From assembly GCA_015143295.1 (NCBI GenBank), contig CM026564.1:9722416-9786415 (forward strand): a stretch of DNA of 64,000 nt, read 5' to 3'. Of the stretch, positions 57,301 through 64,000 are shown one piece after another (position 1 is the first letter of the stretch; each line of letters starts with the position of its first letter). This DNA is from Tetracentron sinense. Its lineage: Eukaryota; Streptophyta; Magnoliopsida; Trochodendrales; Trochodendraceae. Both the position numbers and the translations under genes were made by a program. The notes under the pieces were generated by a model. The model was not told the DNA's origin. It saw only the letters and a list, made by a program, of their open reading frames with translations, and did no database searches.

Positions 57301-58926
57301 CCACCGTGGAGGATAATGGTAATAATTAGTTAGCACCAGGAAAATTTTTTTTTTTTTTTTTTGAAGTTGACTAATGGCATTTTTGCATTTGGGCTACCTG
57401 CTGTTGCTAATCCACACTTCATATATTAATGGAGCCAAATCATCTCCGGTGATAACCAGATTTGGCAAATCCGGTTATCACCCCTAGAGGTTATCACGTG
57501 TCTCCTTTGACACCCCTTAACCGTGGGTAAGGTTCACCCAACCCTAGGGTTCACCCACATATTTTTGGTTTTTTTTAAAATAATAATTCCCTTTTTAAAA
57601 TTAAAAAACTGTTTTTAGAGTTTTTTTAATATTAAAAACATTTTTTTAATTTTAAAAAAATAATTACTATTTAAAAAAAAAAAACCAAAAATAGTTGGGT
57701 GAACGTTACCCACGGTTAAGGGGTGTCCAAGGAGACACGTGGTGACCTCTACCGGTGATAACCGGATTTGCCAAATCCGGTTATCACTGTGGAGGATTTG
57801 ACTCCTATACTAATAAGAGGAATGCTAGGCTAACTCTGTTAATTTATCACTTTCTTTTCGGCTCACTTTCTTTAAGGAAAAGACATGTGTTATTGTCTTC
57901 CATTAAGAAAAAAACATGTTTTCAACTAACACTCTATCCAATCAAAAAAATCAGAGTGAGTCTTCAAAGAGAATGTTGCTGGCATTATCCTGCACAGTTT
58001 TCTTACTTGCTCTTTTTTTTTCATATAAGACAAATGATCATGTGGAATGAAATCGTCTATGGCCTTCCCTTTGCTAAAGGCCAGGATGTCTTTTAAGACA
58101 TGAAATCCATACAAGACCATGCCTTCATGGTCTTTTTAAGGCATGAAATCCATACAAGACCATGCCTTAAACGAGATCATGATTCTCACGATAATAGTAG
58201 AAAGGGGAGTATTGCTCATCTTAGACGCTGACTTCTTATTGTCTGTGTTCTTATATACCAATTTGGCTCTCTCTAAACTCATATAGTTATCTGCTTATGC
58301 AGAGTCTTATTTTAGGAGGCAATGACACCACAGTGGTCTCACTAACGTGGACCATCTCTTTACTGCTAAAGAACCGCCAAGTTTTGAAGAAGGCACAAGA
58401 TGAGTTGGACATCCATGTAGGAAGGCACCGACAAGTGGACGAATCGGATGTCAAGAACCTGGTTTACCTACATGCCATTGTCAAGGAAACATTACGATTA
58501 TACCCCGCCTTGCCAATTTCAGCACCTCACGAGGCCATGGAGGATTGCACCGTAGCCGGGTTCCACGTCCCTGCAGGCACCCGCCTAGTGGTGAACCTCT
58601 GGAAGCTACACCGAGACCCTCGCATTTGGTCAGACCCTACTGAGTTCTGCCCAGAAAGATTTCTCACGAGCCATAAGGACGTTGATGTTAGGGGTCAGCA
58701 TTTCGAGTTCATCCCCTTTGGAACTGGCAGAAGGTCATGCCCAGGGATCACTTTCTCCCTTCAAGTCATGCACTTGATGTTGGCTCGTCTGCTTCATGGA
58801 TTCGAATTGGACATCCCCTCGGACTCGCCGGTGGATATGACTGAAAGTTCAGGGTTGACTATGCCCAAAGCAACTCCACTGTACATCCTCCTCACCCCAC
58901 GTCTCCCTTCCACACTTTACGGATAG
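54385..58926 (+). CDS. Cytochrome P450, CYP82 family (tandem copy 2)
   Basis: Exon 1 54385-55338 (318 codons), donor CTG|GTAAGT; intron 55339-58302 (2964 bp, MITE-rich); exon 2 58303-58926; 525 codons plus stop, colinear with gene 1 and highly similar. Anchor QGIAICVFLFTLISLYCLL, hinge APEPAGAWPIIGHLHLL, I-helix LGGNDTT, KETLRLYP, PERF and heme loop PFGTGRRSCPG (Cys464) are all intact. Differences from gene 1 cluster around residues 235-255 (E235/F244/F248 here, I235/W244/L248 in gene 1) in the SRS2/SRS3 zone, so substrate range may differ. The promoter keeps a TATA box and lacks the SINE. A TRIM element lies directly 3' of the stop and probably shapes the 3'UTR. Confidence 0.93.
55583..56378. 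repeat. 398-bp tandem duplication in CYP gene 2 intron
   Basis: The block from ACTTTCTTTTGAGGCT (55583) recurs at 55981 with few differences. Each unit itself contains two related halves with AACACATGTCTTTCTCTTAA / AACACGTGTCTTTCTCTTAA. Confidence 0.85.
56592..56963. mobile_element. Foldback MITE, ~370 bp, almost fully palindromic
   Basis: Ends AGGATTCTCTCAAGTTCAAC and its complement. Inverted symmetry extends inward through CACGTGTCTCCTTTGACACC / GGTGTCAAAAGAGACACGTG to an AT-rich centre. Flanks GGCCC/GACCC are a possible 5-bp TSD with one mismatch. Confidence 0.8.
56994..57318. mobile_element. Foldback MITE, ~325 bp, ~70-bp termini
   Basis: CATCCTCCAAGATGGACACA at left against TGTGTCCACCGTGGAGGATA at right; symmetry includes AAAGTTACTCTCCACG / CGTGGAGAGTAACTTT. 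Confidence 0.75.
57449..57788. mobile_element. Foldback MITE, ~340 bp, sharing its core with the MITE at 56592
   Basis: Termini GTGATAACCAGATTTGGCAA / TTGCCAAATCCGGTTATCAC. The subterminal core (CACGTGTCTCCTTTGACACC, GGTTCACCCAACC) is the same as in 56592-56963, although the outer ~45 bp are unrelated. Confidence 0.8.
58080..58170. repeat. ~50-bp direct repeat before exon 2
   Basis: AAGACATGAAATCCATACAA and AAGGCATGAAATCCATACAA, each followed by GACCATGCCTT. Confidence 0.7.
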
Positions 58927-58947
58927 AAAGTAAAGCATAGAAGAACC

Positions 58948-59821
58948 TGATAAACAATAGGGTAGGATAATAAAATGTGATGAGATATACCGTATCTAAT
59001 TACAAGGTTACTTGAATTTGAATTAAAGAGATTAGGGAATATTAGATTTGATTTGATTTCCTTCTACTTTAGAAATCGGCGAATTATCTATTTAAACCAT
59101 CTTTTGATCCTTGTAAATCATTTAAGTAAATCAATCATATTCAGTTTATATTGGTATCAAAGCCACCAAGCCTTTGGTGACCTTTTAGCTATTATTTTTC
59201 TCTTTTCAGCGAGTGGTGCCGCCACCACCCGCCGGGTGTGAAACTTTTGATTTTTTGAATTAAAAAAATTCTACCATTCTCTTTTATACTTGTAAAACCT
59301 TCAATTCTCATACTCACGCCTTACAATCTTTTTTTATTATTATTGAAGATCTCTCTAACGAGAGTATTTCTTCAAATTGTGGGTCATACTTCGTGTTCTT
59401 TTGGGAGGAGATCATACAGGTGATCTAGTAGGCCACCTGCTCCGACAGACTCTAAGATGAGTGGGATGCAACAGTGATGGACTTCACAGTTAGGTGGTAA
59501 CCACCAACATGCACGATTGAATGTTTCGGCGACTCAACTAAGATAAAATCATGATTATACGTTTCTTATGTAATCAATTGCATGCCCATTCTCCAAAGGA
59601 CCATGAATTGCGGGAGGTGATATAGAATAGGGTAGGATAATAAAGTGTGATGAGTTACACCATATCTTATTACACGATTATTTGAATTAAAGAGATTAGG
59701 GAATATTAGATTTAATTTGATTGAGGTTTCCTTCTACTTTAGGAATTATGAATTATCTATTTAAACCCTTTTTGGGTCCTTGTAAATCATTCAAGTAAAT
59801 CAATCATATTCAGTTTCTTTA
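58948..59821 (+). mobile_element. TRIM (terminal-repeat retrotransposon in miniature), 874 bp
   Basis: Two ~203-bp direct LTRs (58948-59150, 59618-59821), starting TGATA-ACAATAGGGTAGG / TGATATAGAATAGGG and ending near ATATTCAGTTT. The primer site TTGGTATCAAAGCC (59151) follows the first LTR; a polypurine tract GCGGGAGG precedes the second. TSD GAACC at 58943-58947 and 59822-59826. No coding. The 3' flank of gene 1 has the unoccupied site (AGCAGAACCTCCATC at ~45555), so it inserted after the gene duplication. LTRs end in A rather than CA. Confidence 0.9.
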
Positions 59822-60103
59822 GAACCTTCATCTTTTGTTTTTGATTGGTACTTTCAATATCAACTAGTTGGATGTCTATGTGCAAGGAAATAAATAGTAT
59901 AGAAACTTGAGGACATGTAACTTAAGGGACATTTTTGGTAGTAAGGTAATATATTGGTGGGCATTTTTGGGAGGAAAGACACTTGAGGGGCATGTTAAAC
60001 AATAATATAAAATATTATAGAAAATTGAAGGATAACTCACATTGGGTATAATTCCACATCATTTATTCATAATTGTAATTGATAAAATTCATAATTGAGC
60101 AAG
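59822..60103. other. 3' flank of CYP gene 2
   Basis: Colinear with the region after gene 1 (TTTGATTG..CAACTAGTTGG; GAGGGGCAT minisatellite units) to about 60045, marking the right limit of the duplicated block. Confidence 0.6.
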
Positions 60104-60920
60104 TGTTGCAAGGGCGAGTAGAATCCTCGTCCCCAAAAAGGACGAATGAGGTTTTGTACTCCATTTATGTTATGAGCTCGTGCTCCCTTGGACGATGTTA
60201 GATATCGTCATCTGAAGGATGATGTCAGATATCGTCGTCTGAAGAATGATTATAGTATCGTCGTCTGAAGCATGATTTCAAGCATCATTGTTATAATAAG
60301 GGCAATCCCATATTCACATTGAGGACGGAACCACCTTGTAGGACGAAATAATCAAGAGGCGATCTATTTACTCTGTTGTTAGGTGAAAAGCACTGTATTA
60401 GCATTTAATGCATTTAATGTCAGTCATATCAGCCTACTTTCGACCCAAGACCGACCTTAGAAATAATAGGCTCACACGTGTAACATGTATGTATGAAGAT
60501 CTGTCTGACATATTTGGTAATGATCATAAAGCAAGTTGCATGGTCATGCATGGACATAGATGGGCATGATAAGGCATCCAAACTCAAGCCTATAAATACC
60601 CCAGACCTTCCATAAGGAAAGGACTACTAAAAACTATTCGAAGAACCACAAAGAGACTACTAAATCTCGACCAGCTGAACCTTTTGTCATTGAGAACCCA
60701 CTTAGATGCTCAATCCTTAATTTTCTCTTTCTTTCTTAAAGTTCGTTCTTTGCATCTCATCTTGAAAGTATACTGACTTGATCGTCGGAGGACTTTGACA
60801 GGAGGAACCCCCACCCGCATCAACAAAGATGTGCTGTGAACCTACCCTCATACTTCTACCGATCAACTTGAAGTCAAGAAGTAAGTGACATGTGGACAAT
60901 CAGAGAAATCCCGCTTTAAA
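60104..60920 (+). repeat. Putative 5' LTR of the gypsy element
   Basis: It starts TGTTGCAAGGGCGAG. It contains a triplicated ~30-bp motif (GATATCGTCGTCTGAAG at 60190-60290) and a TATA (CTATAAATACCCC at ~60590) ~490 bp in. The right end is set by the primer-like site. No second LTR in the window to confirm. Confidence 0.6.
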
Positions 60921-60983
60921 AATTGATGCCGTATGTGAGAAACTCATAAACGATCCCACCATCTTTCATACACCTTGCTTATC

Positions 60984-62720
60984 ATGTCTGACAAAGCTCA
61001 AATTCCCCTTGTCGAGGAAGTAGCTAGGCCAAATGTTTTACAAGTTGAGCAAGTGTCAAGGCCAGCTCCTGAGGGAGACATGCCTTAGGCCGATCAAATC
61101 ATTGCTCTGTTGTAGTAACAGTAGTCAACGTTAGACCAGTTAGTAAGCAACCAGCAAACGTTTCAAGAAAGGCTAGATGCTTATGAGAATGATATCTTCG
61201 AGTCCCAACTCGAGCTTCCCTTAAATCCTCAGTGTCCAGCTTTGCAACCACCTAATTGAGATAATCCTCAAGGTGGATTAAGGCGGCCAGAGTCTCCGCG
61301 TCGTGATACCCGGAGAGAACCCTCCCCAAGACCGGATGCTCGACGTCAACTCTTCCTGTCCCCTCCAAGAGGCCCAGGGGCATAGCAAGAATCCCCACCA
61401 TTGCATGGCAATCTTGAAAGAAGGTTTGTACTTTCCTCTCCTCCCTATGGTGCGTTAAGACCTTGCTCTCCTTTTTTCAGTTTGCTCGTACTGAACTGCG
61501 AGAGCTTGAATATGTCTGTATTGAGCCATGGAATCATTATGCCCGTGTCGAGCTGCGAGAGTCGTATGCTCGTGATGGTCGAGACTTCTCGTACCCTCAT
61601 GAGGAGCCACGGGCTCGTGATGCTTGAGAACCGAATGCTCAAACGCATTACGAGGATCAAAGGGCGTGGATGACCCCTAAGGACGTAGAGGCCATGATTA
61701 GTGCCCATGTCGGAGGCACAGGCGAAAATACTTTGGATCAGTTTGCCCGGTAACCAAAGTTGGATGTTGGAACCTCTCTCTTCTCAGATGAGATCAATTA
61801 GTCCTACACCCCTCAAAGTTCATGACACCGAACTTCATCATGTTTGACGGAAGAACTGATCCAGTTGACCATTTATTCAACTTTAAACATGCGATGGCTC
61901 TCCGCAATCCTAATGATAACCTCCTCTTCAAAGTTTTCCCAAACAGTTTGACAAGAGCAGCTACGAGATGGTTCCGTAACCTCCTTTCAGGATCAATAAG
62001 GAGTATGGCAGGATTAAGATCAGCCTTTATTGATCAATATATTGTCAACAAGAAAAAGAAGGCAGGCACGGATTCCCTTTTCGCCTTGAGAATGAAACCC
62101 TCGGAGTCTCTCAGGGACTTCATTTAGTGGTTCAGCAACAAAGTCTCAAATATTGATAAAATCGAGAACAGCAGTAGCATGGCTGCATTCAAGAATGCGC
62201 AGCCAAAGAACTCCAAGATGTATGAGTCTCTCGCCCTCAATTGTCCCCCCAAAATTGATGATATATTGGTCCGTGCAACCAAGTTTGGGAGGTTTGAGGA
62301 CGCTACCACGATCGTAGCACGACTAAGGTTGAGAGGAGCAGGAGTGGAAGCCATGGAGAGGCAGATGGAGCATCCACCTCAAAGAAGGGGAAGAGACCTA
62401 GGTATGATTCTTCTAATGATGAAGGATCACCAAGGTATGAGCCAAGGGAGAGGATTATTTATGTAAGTCAGCGGGATCATCCAGATCAGCGCCCGTATGA
62501 AGTAAATCAGAATTAGAACCAGAGCCAGCAGCAACAACAACAGCAAGATCGATGACCCATTCAGTCCAATCAAAATCCTTAGCAGCAGCAAGGACGGCCA
62601 GACAAACGTCCTTATCAGCCCAACCAAAATCAGTTCAGGTTAGTGGAAGGTCTAGAGAGCGGGGCAATCAAACGACGGAGAGGCGTCCATATCAGGGCCA
62701 GGCTGACCAAGTCCATGTAT
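60984..62720 (+). pseudogene. Gypsy gag pseudogene
   Basis: An ATG at 60984 opens MSDKAQIPLVEEVARPNVLQ. After at least two frameshifts the retrotransposon gag core is readable at 61822-62127 (MTPNFIMFDGRTDPVDHLFN; ATRWFRNLLSGSI), then AAFKNAQPKNSKMYESLALN and a Gln-rich linker. In-frame stops at 61086, 61113, 61116, 61122, 61257, 61383, 62125 and three in 62490-62590 all sit where a Gln or Arg codon (CAG, CAA, CGA) is expected. Not translatable. Confidence 0.8.
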
Positions 62721-62749
62721 CAGTTAGTCCGTCAACGATAATATAGACC

Positions 62750-63001
62750 ATGGTGAACGAGCCTTATTTTGAGCGGCCAGCCCAAGTTGTCACTGACACC
62801 ACTGAAGGGCCCCAAGTTCAAGAGTACTATCATTACCATAAATGTCGTGGTCATCTGACCAATCGCTGTAGAATTCTGAGAGAGTATCTGGAGCAACTTG
62901 TTCGAGAAGGCTACCTTAGGGAGTATGTGATCCCTGATGCGATCGATGAGCAAGTACAGAGTCAAGTTCCCTCAAACTTCCACATATGGAAGGGCCCATA
63001 A
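62750..63001 (+). pseudogene. Gypsy gag C-terminal knuckle region
   Basis: Reads YYHYHKCRGHLTNRCRILRE then YLEQLVREGYLREYV, the H-x-GH-T-x-x-C block and following helix typical of this gypsy group. Confidence 0.7.
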
Positions 63002-63177
63002 ATCCAAATGCAGAGCAGAGACGAGGAGGAGGAGGAGCACCAACAGGCACAATCAATATTATTCATCGTGCCCGTTCTCCAGTAGCAGATTTAGAGCAGG
63101 ACTTCCGTGCCAAGACCAGGAAGCTATCTCACATGGTTGAAGTATGTCAGGTGCAACCAGCATCAAGGGGCATTGAG

Positions 63178-63500
63178 CAAGATCTCACCTTCATCGACCA
63201 CAATATGGAAACTGTGGTTCGGCCTCATTATGATGCTCTCATCTTCAAGATAAGGATCGGTGACTACGACATCAAGAGAGTGCTCGTCGATTCAAGAAGT
63301 TCAGTGGACATTCTGTATCTCCCAGCCTTCACTCAAATGAAGTTAGACTGATCCTTATTGGTCTCATCGCAAACTCCCTTGGTTGGGTTCGACGGAAGTT
63401 CAATGCAGCCCCTCGGAGATGTCATCCTACCAGTCCAGACCGGGTCGATTGTGCTGTAGATGCGATTCACCGTCCTTGACGATCTATCCCCTTACAACGC
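63178..63500 (+). pseudogene. Gypsy aspartic protease, mutated
   Basis: ALIFKIRIGDYDIKRVLVDS then RSSVDILYLPAF; the catalytic D-S-G is D-S-R. After a stop the frame continues LVGFDGSSMQPLGDVILPVQ and SPYNAILGRW, the C-terminal part of the same domain, with a short duplication GGCCGATGGTGGAGGCAT at ~63510. Confidence 0.75.
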
Positions 63501-63549
63501 TATTCTTGGCCGATGGTGGAGGCATGGCCGATGGTGGAGGCATTAGATG

Positions 63550-64000
63550 AGAGCCATCCCCTCATCTTATTATCAAGTTCTGAAGTTCCCCACTCAAAAC
63601 GAACCGATGGAAATCAAGGGAGATCACCTAGCCTCCCAGAAGTGTCACTTTACCGCTCCGAGCACTTTGAAATAGCAATTACAGTGCAGAGTAACTGAAG
63701 AAGAAGACGTGGCTGAAGTAGTTGAAAGACCATCTATTGAGCCCATGAAAGCTGTAAACTTGGGGACAAATGAAGAGCCACGAGTACTACTGGTAGGGAC
63801 AAGCCTAACAATAGAAGAAAAATCCGAGCTGTCGTGCTTTTTGTAGGAAAATCTTAATGTCTTTGTTTAGTCGCACAAAGACATGATAGGGATCATCTCG
63901 AAGGTCATTTGTCATCACTTAAATGTCGATCGCACTCTTTTTCCTGTCAAGCAGAAGCCACAAAGACTTTCTATTACTTACCATGATGCCGTCAACATAG
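63550..64000 (+). pseudogene. Gypsy reverse transcriptase N-terminal region, truncated by window end
   Basis: Readable blocks: YYQVLKFPTQNEPMEIKGD, EEKSELSCFL, SHKDMIGIISKVICHHLNVD and FPVKQKPQRLS, which precede the RT palm in plant gypsy polyproteins. Stops at ~63845 and ~63877. Confidence 0.75.

Larger units (their letters stand above)
60104..64000 (+). mobile_element. Decayed Ty3/gypsy retrotransposon (Tat-like), 5' part, runs off the window
   Basis: 5' LTR (~60104-60920), a decayed primer region (TTGATGCCGTATGTGAGAA, compare the common TTGGCGCCGTCTGTGGGAA), then gag, zinc knuckle, protease and the beginning of reverse transcriptase in order on the plus strand, each with stops or frameshifts. 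The 3' LTR is outside. Gag and protease motifs match the plant Tat/Ogre-type gypsy group; clade is inference. Confidence 0.85.

Overview
The window looks like nuclear DNA of a eudicot plant. Genes are spliced (GT..AG), the DNA is AT-rich, there is a pair of CYP82 cytochrome P450 genes (a dicot-type family), and most of the rest is transposable elements (TEs) at several nested levels. I see no bacterial features, rRNA, functional tRNA or CRISPR array. All calls come from reading the sequence; no database was searched.

Layout. 1-0.8 kb: the 3' end of a leucine-rich-repeat protein gene. 0.8-4.6 kb: sparse, with a small MITE, a decayed RNase H fragment and an orphan last exon of a trihelix-type transcription factor. 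4.6-6.8 kb: a solo LTR with a perfect 5-bp target duplication (TSD). 8.1-21.4 kb: repeat-rich, with a Helitron-like end, a SINE, two inverted copies of a ~600-bp repeat, a CACTA MITE, an internally deleted Ty1/copia element (both LTRs and TSD present) and a LINE ORF1 relic.

21.5-40.0 kb: one CACTA (En/Spm, CMC) transposon of 18,525 bp, bounded by CACTACAAGAAA termini and a CTA TSD. On the minus strand it carries a TNP2-type transposase gene (4 exons, 1135 codons) and a TNPA/Transposase_24-type gene (6 exons, 366 codons). Both splice to open reading frames. The other half holds broken pieces of at least four host genes: an hnRNP-like RRM protein, ribosomal protein eL22, a WDR55-like protein, and a six-exon piece of a protein with a winged-helix/LOTUS-like block.

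40-60 kb: two tandem CYP82-type genes (42.1-45.5 and 54.4-58.9 kb, 525 codons each, both intact). They lie in duplicated blocks that later received different insertions: a SINE in the promoter of copy 1, a TRIM element in the 3' region of copy 2, and different MITEs in each intron. Between them one solo LTR is nested inside another, followed by a Helitron-like repeat and a minus-strand LTR. 60.1-64 kb: the 5' part of a decayed Ty3/gypsy (Tat-like) element running off the window.

The most unusual signal is in the three solo LTRs (4.6, 46.0 and 46.9 kb). All share an internal TATA box, a leader ending in a conserved splice donor, a family-specific tandem array, and a 3' exon encoding a short acidic peptide with a P-W-x-x-E-x-Y core. 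In the 4.6-kb copy the predicted splice joins an ATG in frame to this exon, giving a 39-codon ORF contained entirely within an LTR.
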